Assembly (NCBI RefSeq): GCF_014773275.1
Contig: NZ_JACWMW010000002.1
Span: forward strand, 744,001-808,000
DNA length: 64,000 bases
Reading direction: 5' to 3'
Source: Mucilaginibacter rigui
GTDB lineage: Bacteria; Bacteroidota; Bacteroidia; Sphingobacteriales; Sphingobacteriaceae
The notes beneath the pieces are model-generated. The model was given only the letters and a program-made list of their open reading frames with translations. It was not told where the DNA came from and did not search any database. Shown one piece after another: positions 44,135 through 52,127 of the stretch. Both the position numbers and the translations under genes were made by a program. Numbering within the stretch: the stretch's first letter is position 1; each line of letters begins with the position of its first letter.

Positions 44135-46360
44135 ATGAATATAAAAATTTACCGCGCAGGGGCATTATCCATTGCGTTTTTAATGCTGTTGCTTTTGCAA
44201 AATAAAGCCATAGCGCAAATCCCATCTACCCATTGGGCAAAAGACGGGTACCAATATTATAAAGTACAAAGCGGAGAAATTGTTGTGCTTGATGCTCGCG
44301 ATGCCGCTAAAAAAACCATCCTTTTGGGTAAAGAAGCGCTAACCCCGCAAGGGCAAAAAACAATTGCAGTACGTAGCTTTTATTTGAGTGCCGACGGGCA
44401 GAAAGTTTTGTTATATACCAATTCAAAAAAAGTATGGCGCTACAATACCCGAGGCGATTATTGGGTGTATGATTTTGCCGCCAAAAAACTAACCAAACTT
44501 GGGGCCGATAAACCGGCATCATCATTAATGTTTGCCAAATTCTCACCTGATGCCAGCAAGGTTGGTTACGTAAGCGGGCATAATATTTATGTAGAAACCC
44601 TTGCTGATAACAGTATTAAGCAATTAACCAGCGACGGAACGGATAAACTGATCAATGGTACGTTCGACTGGGTGTATGAGGAAGAGTTTTTCTGCCGCGA
44701 TGGTTTCCGCTGGAGCCCGGATAGCAAACAGATAGCTTACTGGCAAATTGATGCAAGCAAAACAAAGAACTATTTAATGCTCAACACTACCGATTCTATT
44801 TACCCGTATGTAAAACCGGTAGAGTATCCGGTAGCCGGCGAAGCTCCATCACCCTTTAAAATTGGTGTAGTAGGTGTTACGGGTGGCGCTACCAAATGGA
44901 TGGATATCCCGACAGACCCGGTGCTGCAATCATATGTGCCGCGTATGGAGTGGGCAGCTAACAATACAGAGCTGATCATACAGCACCTGAACAGGGCGCA
45001 AAACCAAAGCGATGTGATGATTTGTAACGTTAATACGGGTAAATCAAATACCATATATCAGGAAAAAGACGCCGCATGGATAGATATATTGCCCGAGTGG
45101 GAAGAGCATTACTACTATGGTGGATGGGATTGGTTTAAAAAAGGGGCCGACTTTTTATGGGCCAGTGAAAAAGACGGATGGCGCCATCTGTACCGCATCA
45201 GCCGTGACGGTAAAAAGGAGAAACTAATTACCAAAGGCAATTATGATGTGATGCAGATAAATGCGGTTGATGAAACATCGGGTTATGTTTATTTTTCGGC
45301 TTCGCCTGATAATGCAACCCAAAAATACTTGTACCGTACAAAACTCGACGGGAGTGGCAAGGCGGAACGCCTTACTCCGATGAACGAACCGGGTACGCAC
45401 GAGTATGATGTATCGCCAAATGGTAAAACAGCTACACATGCTTTTTCAAACTATTATACTGATGGTGTAAACGAAGTGGTTTCACTGCCCGGGCATAAAA
45501 CCTTTGATGGGTCTGAAAAAGTGGCTAAGGCTGTTGCTGCGTCGGCAGCTAACAAATCAAAATCAAATGTGGAGTTTTTTAAAATAAAAACTGAGGATGG
45601 TGTTGAAATGGACGGTTGGATGGTGAAGCCGAATAATTTTGACGCAGCCAAAAAATACCCGGTTGTTTTATATGTTTATGGCGAACCATGGGGCCAAAAT
45701 GTAAAGGACGAGAACGGCAGCAGCTTTAACTTTATGTATACCGGCGATATGGCTGCCGATGGCTATATCTATATGTCGATTGATAACAGGGGTACACCTG
45801 TGCCAAAAGGCCGCGAATGGCGTAAATCTATTTATAAAGGCATCGGTACCATAAACATCCGCGACCTGGCCATGGGCACCAAGCAAATGTTAAAAGAACG
45901 TTCTTACCTGGATACCTCGCGTGTAGCCGTTTGGGGTTGGAGCGGTGGTGGTTCATCAACCTTAAACCTGATGTTCCAATACCCAGAGATCTTTAAAACA
46001 GGTATTGCCATAGCAGCCGTTGGTAACCAGTTAACTTATGATAACATTTACCAGGAGCGTTATACAGGTGTACCTGTTGATGCAGATGGCAGGGCAGCAT
46101 ACACAAAAGGATCGCCCATTACTTATGCAAAAAACTTAAAGGGTAACTTATTATACATACACGGTACGGGTGATGATAACGTGCATTACCAAAATGCAGA
46201 GCTGTTGATAAACGAGTTGGTGAAATACAACAAGCAGTTTCAGTTGATGCTGTACCCAAACCGCACCCACAGTATATCTGAAGGGCCGGGTACAAGTATG
46301 CATTTACGCACCTTGTATACAAATTATTTAAGAGAACACTGCGCGCCGGGGGCGAGATAG
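44135..46360 (+). CDS. Dipeptidyl-peptidase IV-like S9 peptidase, secreted
   Basis: This 741-residue protein has a hydrophobic N-terminal signal. An eight-bladed DPP4 propeller (about 60-470) carries 'VYEEEFFCRDGFRWSPDSKQIAYWQID', whose Glu pair binds the substrate amino-terminus. The hydrolase domain has S603 in 'GWSGGG', an Asp in 'HGTGDDNVHYQNA' (about 678) and a His in 'PNRTHSIS' (about 710). It removes X-Pro/X-Ala dipeptides. It complements the S9 enzyme at 13382 and the M16/M20 enzymes in peptide use. Confidence 0.95.
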   Translation: MNIKIYRAGALSIAFLMLLLLQNKAIAQIPSTHWAKDGYQYYKVQSGEIVVLDARDAAKKTILLGKEALTPQGQKTIAVRSFYLSADGQKVLLYTNSKKVWRYNTRGDYWVYDFAAKKLTKLGADKPASSLMFAKFSPDASKVGYVSGHNIYVETLADNSIKQLTSDGTDKLINGTFDWVYEEEFFCRDGFRWSPDSKQIAYWQIDASKTKNYLMLNTTDSIYPYVKPVEYPVAGEAPSPFKIGVVGVTGGATKWMDIPTDPVLQSYVPRMEWAANNTELIIQHLNRAQNQSDVMICNVNTGKSNTIYQEKDAAWIDILPEWEEHYYYGGWDWFKKGADFLWASEKDGWRHLYRISRDGKKEKLITKGNYDVMQINAVDETSGYVYFSASPDNATQKYLYRTKLDGSGKAERLTPMNEPGTHEYDVSPNGKTATHAFSNYYTDGVNEVVSLPGHKTFDGSEKVAKAVAASAANKSKSNVEFFKIKTEDGVEMDGWMVKPNNFDAAKKYPVVLYVYGEPWGQNVKDENGSSFNFMYTGDMAADGYIYMSIDNRGTPVPKGREWRKSIYKGIGTINIRDLAMGTKQMLKERSYLDTSRVAVWGWSGGGSSTLNLMFQYPEIFKTGIAIAAVGNQLTYDNIYQERYTGVPVDADGRAAYTKGSPITYAKNLKGNLLYIHGTGDDNVHYQNAELLINELVKYNKQFQLMLYPNRTHSISEGPGTSMHLRTLYTNYLREHCAPGAR

Positions 46361-46445
46361 AAGGCCCTGGTATAGAATAATAAATATCCAATAGCGAAGA
46401 AATTAATACTTCAACATTCGATCTCCTGCATTGAAAGTGACAAGC

Positions 46446-46476
46446 AAAAGCCCCGCCGTTAACGGCGGGGCTTTTT
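46446..46476. terminator. Bidirectional terminator between DPP4 and ssb
   Basis: AAAAGCCCCGCCGTT pairs with AACGGCGGGGCTTTTT. A perfect GC-rich stem with flanking A/T runs on both strands, between convergent genes. Confidence 0.92.
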
Positions 46477-46503
46477 ATTATATAAGATGTTTAATTAAGC
46501 TAA

Positions 46504-46926
46504 CTAAAATGGCAGGTCGTCCGCGTCATTATTGCGGTAGCCATCGGTATCTGATGTTTTTAGGGCCTGGCGCGGGGCAGGTTCGTTCTCAAAATCCGTT
46601 TTGCGGCCAAGCATGGTAAAGTTTTCAGCAACTACCTCGGTAGTGTATTTCTTAACGCCTTCTTTATCTTCAAATGAGCGTGTACGCAATTTACCTTCTA
46701 TATAAACCAGTTTACCTTTTTGTAAAAATTTGGCCGCTACATCAGCAAGGCCACGCCACATAACTATGTTGTGCCACTCAGTTTGTTCAACCTTGCGGCC
46801 ATCTTTGTTAAACGTTTCAGATGTTGCTAAAGGGAAGCTTGCAACGGCTACACCACCCTCTAAATGCCGAACTTCGGGGTCCTTACCTAAATGTCCAACC
46901 AGTATTACTTTATTAATTCCAGACAT
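46504..46926 (-). CDS. ssb: Single-stranded DNA-binding protein
   Basis: This 140-residue OB-fold protein reads 'INKVILVGHLGKDPEVRHLEGG...FPLATSE', 'EWHNIVMWRGLADVAAKFLQKGKLVYIEGKLRTR' and a short linker ending in the acidic tail DDLPF, which docks repair and replication partners. It is 23 bp downstream of mutY, probably the same transcript. Confidence 0.96.
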   Translation of the reverse strand: MSGINKVILVGHLGKDPEVRHLEGGVAVASFPLATSETFNKDGRKVEQTEWHNIVMWRGLADVAAKFLQKGKLVYIEGKLRTRSFEDKEGVKKYTTEVVAENFTMLGRKTDFENEPAPRQALKTSDTDGYRNNDADDLPF

Positions 46927-46949
46927 GCCATAAATTAACGGAGAATTAT

Positions 46950-47993
46950 TTAGAAATTAAAAAAATATTTTATAAATATAAAAATAGGTTTCGGAAGCGC
47001 TAAATTTTTCAGGTTTTCAATATCGGCATAAAACCAGTTTTCCTGTAATTCTTTCGGGAAATCTTTAAGGATCAAAAACCTGATATATAATTGCTGGTGC
47101 GTTAATACATGCTTAATTATAGCTGAATTATCCTTTAAAGCAATATTGCTGCCCAGGTTTTTCATTTGGGGCAGTTGTAATAACTCAACAATATCCATTA
47201 ACTCCGGCGTTTCAACCAATGGCAAATCATACATATTTGCCCAAATATCACCTTCATTTCTTTTGTTCATTAATATTTTCTCACCGTCGGATATTAACAT
47301 ATAGTTAAAATATCTTTTTCGGATCTTAACGGTCTTTAGTTTTACAGGCAAACAGGTTGTTGCATTTGTTTTAAAAGCAATACAGTCCATACGCACGGGG
47401 CAAATACCACAGGCAGGGTTTTTAGGTTTACAAAGCATGGCCCCAAACTCCATTATAGCCTGGTTATGCAGGGCCGGCCGGGCGTTATCCAGCACATCAT
47501 CAGCAATTTTTTGAAAGGTTTTTTTGCCTTTGGGCGAATTTATAGGCTCATCAATGCCAAAATACCGGGCTAATACGCGATAAACATTGCCATCAACAAC
47601 GGCCCTTGCCTCGTTTGCTGAAAAAGAGGAAATGGCGGCGGCGGTATACTCGCCTATCCCTTTTAGTTTGATCAGCTGATGGTAGCTTACCGGGAAAACG
47701 CCGTTATACTGCTGCTGTACCAGTTGTGCAGTTTTGAGCATGTTGCGCCCGCGCGAATAATAACCCAAGCCCTGCCATAACTTTAGTATATCATCCTCAT
47801 GGGCTGCTGCAAAGGCTGTTACAGTTGGATATCTCTCCGCAAAACGATAAAAGTAAGGCATGCCCTGCTCTACGCGAGTTTGCTGCAGTATAATTTCAGA
47901 TAGCCATATTATATAGGCATCGGTAGTATTACGCCATGGCAGGTCGCGTTTATTATCGGTGTACCAGGCTATCAGTTCGGCAGAAAAATTCAT
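46950..47993 (-). CDS. mutY: A/G-specific adenine glycosylase
   Basis: I prefer the ATG at 47993 (MNFSAELIAWY..., 347 residues); the ATG at 48002 adds three residues. The glycosylase domain has 'LSEIILQQTRVEQGMPYF' (catalytic Glu), the helix-hairpin-helix 'LKGIGEYTAAAI' and 'VVDGNVYRVLARYFGI' (catalytic Asp). The iron-sulfur loop is C-x6-C-x2-C-x5-C ('CKPKNPACGICPVRMDC'). The C-terminal NUDIX-like domain (about 225-345) recognises 8-oxoG. It removes adenine mispaired with 8-oxoG. Confidence 0.95.
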   Translation of the reverse strand: MNFSAELIAWYTDNKRDLPWRNTTDAYIIWLSEIILQQTRVEQGMPYFYRFAERYPTVTAFAAAHEDDILKLWQGLGYYSRGRNMLKTAQLVQQQYNGVFPVSYHQLIKLKGIGEYTAAAISSFSANEARAVVDGNVYRVLARYFGIDEPINSPKGKKTFQKIADDVLDNARPALHNQAIMEFGAMLCKPKNPACGICPVRMDCIAFKTNATTCLPVKLKTVKIRKRYFNYMLISDGEKILMNKRNEGDIWANMYDLPLVETPELMDIVELLQLPQMKNLGSNIALKDNSAIIKHVLTHQQLYIRFLILKDFPKELQENWFYADIENLKNLALPKPIFIFIKYFFNF

Positions 47994-48097
47994 CCTATGC
48001 AAAGTAACATCTTATCATCGCCGTATCATAATTTGAGGCGAAAAAGCGTCTCAGAAAAAAAATGTGCTATTTATTTTAATCTTTAATTTTAAAGCGA

Positions 48098-48105
48098 TAC
48101 TTTTG
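48098..48105 (+). promoter_or_regulatory. Candidate -7 promoter element for the HU gene
   Basis: TACTTTTG fits the Bacteroidota TAnnTTTG consensus, 51 bases before the HU start. I saw no good -33 TTG. Confidence 0.5.
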
Positions 48106-48156
48106 CAACCCCAAAACAGTTAAGTATTTATACATTTAAATAAAAGAAAACAGGAT

Positions 48157-48459
48157 ATGACCAAGGCAGAAATTATAGCTGAAATCTCATCTAAAACAGG
48201 AATAGAAAAAGTGGACGTGCAGGAAACTGTTGAGGCGTTTTTCAAAGTAGTTAAAACCTCAATGGTTGGCGGCGAAAACGTATACGTTAGAGGTTTCGGT
48301 AGTTTTGTAGTTAAAAAAAGAGCTAAAAAGACAGCCCGTAACATCTCAAAAAACACTGCCATCATTATCCCTGAGCATTTTGTACCGAGCTTTAAACCAG
48401 CTAAAACTTTTGTTGAGAAAGTACGCAGCGGTAACAAAACTACAAAAGCAGCCAAATAA
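48157..48459 (+). CDS. HU/IHF-family DNA-binding protein
   Basis: The 100-residue protein shows 'MTKAEIIAEISSKTGIEKVDVQETVEAFFKVVK' (helical dimer body) and 'VYVRGFGSFVVKKRAKKTARNI' (the beta-arm approach with GFGSF). The C-terminus is basic. It bends and compacts DNA. It starts the run HU-TPR-COX24-like-rng. Confidence 0.95.
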   Translation: MTKAEIIAEISSKTGIEKVDVQETVEAFFKVVKTSMVGGENVYVRGFGSFVVKKRAKKTARNISKNTAIIIPEHFVPSFKPAKTFVEKVRSGNKTTKAAK

Positions 48460-48464
48460 TCATT

Positions 48465-49313
48465 ATGAAGAAAAAACAAATAGTTGTTGCAGTAGCAGTA
48501 GTTGCTATAATGGGCTATTTGTATTCATTACCGGTTAAAGGGTTAATAAAACCCGAAGCAACACGCGGCAATGCAAAAGCGGCTACGGCCCCGGCGCTAA
48601 AACCAAATGCTAATATAAATGAGGCTTCGGTATCGGCATTGGCTAAACCCAATATTGATGCTACCATTGCGCGAGAGATAAGCGCGCTTGAGGCCAAACT
48701 TAAAACAGCCGGCGAAGCTGATAAAATTACCCTGCAAAGGCAAATTGCCAAAGCGTGGGATAGTGTTACACAGCCAGCCCCTGCTGCCTTTTATTACCTG
48801 GATATTGCTCATAAAAGCAACGCTATGGCAGATTGGGTAGATGCAGGTAACCGTTTTAACACGGCGTATAAACTATCAAGCGATACATCGGCACAAGGTA
48901 CGTTTGTTGCAAATGCTGTTGAGGCGTTTGACCATGCTACGAAACTGCAGCCCGCCAGCCTTGAGGCTAAAACGGGTTTAGGTGTGGCTTATGTAAACGG
49001 CGGCGCTATGCCAATGCAAGGTATTGCACTTTTGCTTGAGGTAGTAAAGCAGGACCCTAAAAACCACGACGCACTGCTAAACTTAGGCATGTTTGCCATG
49101 AAGAGCGGGCAGTACGAAAAAGCGGTTGACAGGTTTAAAACCCTTATTGCGCAAAAGGAAGAGATTGAGCCTTACTTTTATTTAGCCGAAAGCTATAAGC
49201 AACTGGGCAAGAAACAGGAAGCGATTGCAGCTTATGAAAAATGCAAAGATTTAATGGGCGACCCGGTAGCGGGCCAGCGCATAGATGAGTATATAAAGGA
49301 ATTAAAAAAATAA
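48465..49313 (+). CDS. Membrane-anchored TPR protein
   Basis: This 282-residue protein has an uncleaved-looking N-terminal hydrophobic helix ('VVAVAVVAIMGYLYSL') and an Ala/Lys/Asn-rich linker. At least three tetratricopeptide repeats span about 120-280 ('LLNLGMFAMKSGQYEKAVDRFKTLI', 'PYFYLAESYKQLGKKQEAIAAYEKCKDL'). It is a scaffold of unknown partner. It starts 5 bp after the HU stop, so it is cotranscribed. Confidence 0.88.
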   Translation: MKKKQIVVAVAVVAIMGYLYSLPVKGLIKPEATRGNAKAATAPALKPNANINEASVSALAKPNIDATIAREISALEAKLKTAGEADKITLQRQIAKAWDSVTQPAPAAFYYLDIAHKSNAMADWVDAGNRFNTAYKLSSDTSAQGTFVANAVEAFDHATKLQPASLEAKTGLGVAYVNGGAMPMQGIALLLEVVKQDPKNHDALLNLGMFAMKSGQYEKAVDRFKTLIAQKEEIEPYFYLAESYKQLGKKQEAIAAYEKCKDLMGDPVAGQRIDEYIKELKK

Positions 49314-49338
49314 ATTAATCACATTTAAAAATTATACT

Positions 49339-49428
49339 ATGCCAAGCGGTAAAAAACGTAAAAGACATAAAATGGCTACTCACAAACGCAAAAAGCGTTT
49401 AAGAAAAAACAGACATAAGAAAAAATAA
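49339..49428 (+). CDS. 29-residue very basic AURKAIP1/COX24-like (mS38-like) protein
   Basis: The short ORF encodes MPSGKKRKRHK followed by MATHKRKKRLRKNRHKKK. This composition and pattern match the C-terminal domain of mitochondrial AURKAIP1/Cox24 (mS38, DUF1713), which bacteria of this phylum carry as a tiny ribosome-associated protein. It sits between the TPR gene and rng, 25 bp after the TPR stop. The role on the ribosome is inferred from the mitochondrial relative. Confidence 0.85.
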   Translation: MPSGKKRKRHKMATHKRKKRLRKNRHKKK

Positions 49429-49448
49429 GCTACTGTAAAATAGCTTAT

Positions 49449-49471
49449 ACCTCGCTTTGCGGGGTTTTTAT
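49449..49471 (+). terminator. Terminator-like hairpin after the 29-residue gene
   Basis: ACCTCGC-TTT-GCGGGGT followed by TTTTT. The stem includes a G-T pair. It may partly separate the basic-peptide gene from rng. Confidence 0.6.
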
Positions 49472-49499
49472 GTGTGTATTTTACCCACTTATTAACTTG

Positions 49500-49521
49500 C
49501 GGCGCAATTGTGCGCCGTTTT
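49500..49521 (+). promoter_or_regulatory. Hairpin directly upstream of the RNase G/E gene
   Basis: CGGCGCA-ATTG-TGCGCCG (49500-49517) followed by TTTT, about 20 bases before the rng start codon. It may be an attenuator or a leader stem sensed by the nuclease itself, as RNase E mRNA leaders are in proteobacteria (analogy only). Confidence 0.5.
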
Positions 49522-49538
49522 AAGAAATGGAGTAGCAG

Positions 49539-51089
49539 TTGATAAAAGAATTAATTATCGATTCATCCCCCAACGGGGCTACCATTGCATTATTACAGGA
49601 CAAACAACTTGTAGAACTCCATAAAGAGCAAATTACTAACAATTATACTGTTGGTGATATTTATTTAGGACGCATAAAAAAAATTATGCCGAGCCTGAAT
49701 GCAGCTTTTGTGGACGTAGGTTACGAGAAGGATGCCTTTTTGCATTATCTTGATTTGGGGCCGCAGGTACAAAGCCTGCTTAAGCTAACCAAACAAGTAC
49801 GTAGCGGTGGGTACCAATCGAAGCTTTTAGATAATTTTAAGCCGGAAGCTGATATTAACAAAGGGGGAAAAATCTCTGATGTATTATCAAAAAGCCTGCT
49901 TGTACCTGTACAAATAGCTAAGGAGCCAATTTCAACAAAAGGCCCCCGCTTAAGTTCCGACCTGTCAATAGCCGGTCGGTACGTAGTACTGGTACCTTTT
50001 TCTGAGGTGATATCTATCTCAAAAAAGATCAAAAGCAATACGGAACGCAACCGCCTGCGTAAGGTGGTTGAAAGCATTAAACCAAAGCATTTCGGCGTAA
50101 TTATACGTACCGTATCTGAAGGTAAAGGTGTGCCCGAACTTCAGAAGGATCTGCTTGACCTGATATCAAAATGGGAAACCTTTGTTACCAAGTTGCACGG
50201 AACCGAACCTTCTAAAAAGGTACTGGGCGAAATTGGCCGTACATCAACCATATTAAGGGATATCCTGAATCCCGATTTTCAGCATATTTATGTGAACGAA
50301 CAGAGTATGTATGAAGAGGTACGGTCGTACATCCACGAAATTTCACCTGATCTGGAGGGCATCGTTCGTTTGCATAAACACAAGGAGCCAATTTTTGAGC
50401 ATCATGGTGTTGATAAGCAGATCAAATCTACCTTCGGTAAAACGGTAAACCTTGCCGGTGGCGCTTACCTGGTTATTGAGCATACAGAAGCCCTGCACGT
50501 TATTGATGTGAACAGCGGTAACCGTACAGCCAACAAAGAGAACCAGGAAGAGAACGCCTACCAGGTAAACAAGGAGGCCGCCAAAGAAATTGCCCGCCAG
50601 TTGCGCCTGCGTGATATGGGTGGTATTGTGGTTGTCGATTTTATTGACATGCACAAGCCAACTAACCGTAAGGAGTTGTTTGATTATCTGAAAGCTCAAA
50701 TGGCTGATGACAGAGCGAAGCACACCATATTGCCGCCAAGTAAATTTGGATTGATACAAATTACCCGCCAAAGGGTAAGGCCCGAAATGAACATTGTTAC
50801 CAGCGAGGTTTGCCCTGCGTGTGGTGGCACCGGTACCATCAGGCCAACCGTTTTGCTTATTGATGATATTGAAAACAACTTCAATTACATACTTGAGGAG
50901 CAAAACGAGAAAAATATTACGCTTTGTGTACACCCGTACATTGAGGCATACATTAAAAAGGGGTTATTTAACCGCCAGATGAAATGGTATTTTAAGTACA
51001 ACCAGTGGATAAAGGTGAAAAGCAACCCTGCTTACCAGATCACTGAGTTTAAATTCTTCTCGAGTAAAGACGAAGAAATAAAATTGTAG
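49539..51089 (+). CDS. rng: Ribonuclease G/E family endoribonuclease
   Basis: The 516-residue protein starts at a TTG; the nearest ATG upstream (49527) runs into a stop. It opens 'KELIIDSSPNGATIALLQDKQLVELH', then has an S1 domain with an insertion (about 37-130). The RNase-H-like core contains 'LHVIDVNSGNRT' and 'GGIVVVDFIDM' (metal Asp residues), and the zinc-link 'CPACGGTG' follows (about 426-433). The C-terminal region is short, as in RNase G. It processes rRNA and starts mRNA decay. A strong terminator follows. Confidence 0.95.
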   Translation: MIKELIIDSSPNGATIALLQDKQLVELHKEQITNNYTVGDIYLGRIKKIMPSLNAAFVDVGYEKDAFLHYLDLGPQVQSLLKLTKQVRSGGYQSKLLDNFKPEADINKGGKISDVLSKSLLVPVQIAKEPISTKGPRLSSDLSIAGRYVVLVPFSEVISISKKIKSNTERNRLRKVVESIKPKHFGVIIRTVSEGKGVPELQKDLLDLISKWETFVTKLHGTEPSKKVLGEIGRTSTILRDILNPDFQHIYVNEQSMYEEVRSYIHEISPDLEGIVRLHKHKEPIFEHHGVDKQIKSTFGKTVNLAGGAYLVIEHTEALHVIDVNSGNRTANKENQEENAYQVNKEAAKEIARQLRLRDMGGIVVVDFIDMHKPTNRKELFDYLKAQMADDRAKHTILPPSKFGLIQITRQRVRPEMNIVTSEVCPACGGTGTIRPTVLLIDDIENNFNYILEEQNEKNITLCVHPYIEAYIKKGLFNRQMKWYFKYNQWIKVKSNPAYQITEFKFFSSKDEEIKL

Positions 51090-51123
51090 ATGCGCAGATT
51101 TTAACTGTGCAAATATGCAAATG

Positions 51124-51160
51124 AAAAGAGCAGATGTTTTAGGTAGCATCTGCTCTTTTT
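51124..51160 (+). terminator. Terminator of rng
   Basis: AAAAGAGCAGATG pairs with CATCTGCTCTTTTT over a 10-nt loop, followed by a T-run. Confidence 0.9.
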
Positions 51161-51218
51161 ATTTAGAACAATATCTGCATGAATATGGTTACGCATATAA
51201 TAACCTTACTTAAACCGC

Positions 51219-52043
51219 ATGAACGGAACGATAGCACAGCTTGTATCATTGGCAACTTATGGTAACGCTTATTTAAAACATCAAATATCTTCTGATGAGT
51301 TAAACCTGTACTGTTCAACTTTTATTTATTGTAAAAAGATCGAATTTGTAAACATTGAAAAAGGTACCGGGGGCCTACCTGATAAAGAAAGTACAATAGC
51401 TAATAACCCGGGCGAATGGTACCGGTATTTACAAACGGAGGGCTGCACTTCGTTAAAATTGTATTACGAGCACTCCGCAGATCAATCCATGTTTAGTGAC
51501 CATAAAACATCGGGCTTTGTTGGCGGTGGCGGTGTTTGGCTAATTGAATCGGCCCATAAAAAGGGCTATTTTAAATATTGGTTCGCAAAATGGGAAGTTA
51601 CCGATACCAAAGCGCCCGATAATAGGATCTGGTCTATAACTTATTATGCGGTACTTACGGCTGATAAAAGCCGGATAAAGCAATCGCCTCCATTGGCTGT
51701 TGTTAAAAAAGAACTATCAAATACACTTAAAACAGCATTAGATTTTTCATTGAACAACGATACCGGTGGTTTCTCAACAGCCTTTGAAAATGCCATAAGT
51801 AATATAGACAGCCCCAACCCCAAGGTTGAATATTATAAAGACCTAATACCCCCCGATGGGTTTTCCCTTGAGCAGCAACAGTTACTTTTTTCGGCCGCCT
51901 CTTCATGGGTTTTTGGTGGGATGGGTTCATGGAATGACCTTGGCTTTGGCGATGAACAAACCCAGGCAGAATACAACGATATCTCTAAAACGCTTTATGA
52001 TGATATTATAGCTGCAATAGTAACTGCTATTAACGCTAATTGA
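51219..52043 (+). CDS. Unknown soluble protein
   Basis: The 274-residue protein has no signal peptide and no family that I recognise. An aromatic/Gly-rich region 'HKTSGFVGGGGVWLIESAHKKGYFKYWFAKWEV' (about 92-125) and acidic C-terminal helices are visible. It is monocistronic between the rng terminator and radA. The ORF has normal-looking codon use and a plausible ATG, so I keep it as real. Confidence 0.7.
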   Translation: MNGTIAQLVSLATYGNAYLKHQISSDELNLYCSTFIYCKKIEFVNIEKGTGGLPDKESTIANNPGEWYRYLQTEGCTSLKLYYEHSADQSMFSDHKTSGFVGGGGVWLIESAHKKGYFKYWFAKWEVTDTKAPDNRIWSITYYAVLTADKSRIKQSPPLAVVKKELSNTLKTALDFSLNNDTGGFSTAFENAISNIDSPNPKVEYYKDLIPPDGFSLEQQQLLFSAASSWVFGGMGSWNDLGFGDEQTQAEYNDISKTLYDDIIAAIVTAINAN

Positions 52044-52127
52044 TACTTAGAGCCCTTATATTCAATTGCTAATTTTTTTGGCAAAAAATTAGCATATTTG
52101 CACCTTTGAATCTGCATATCCAATATA

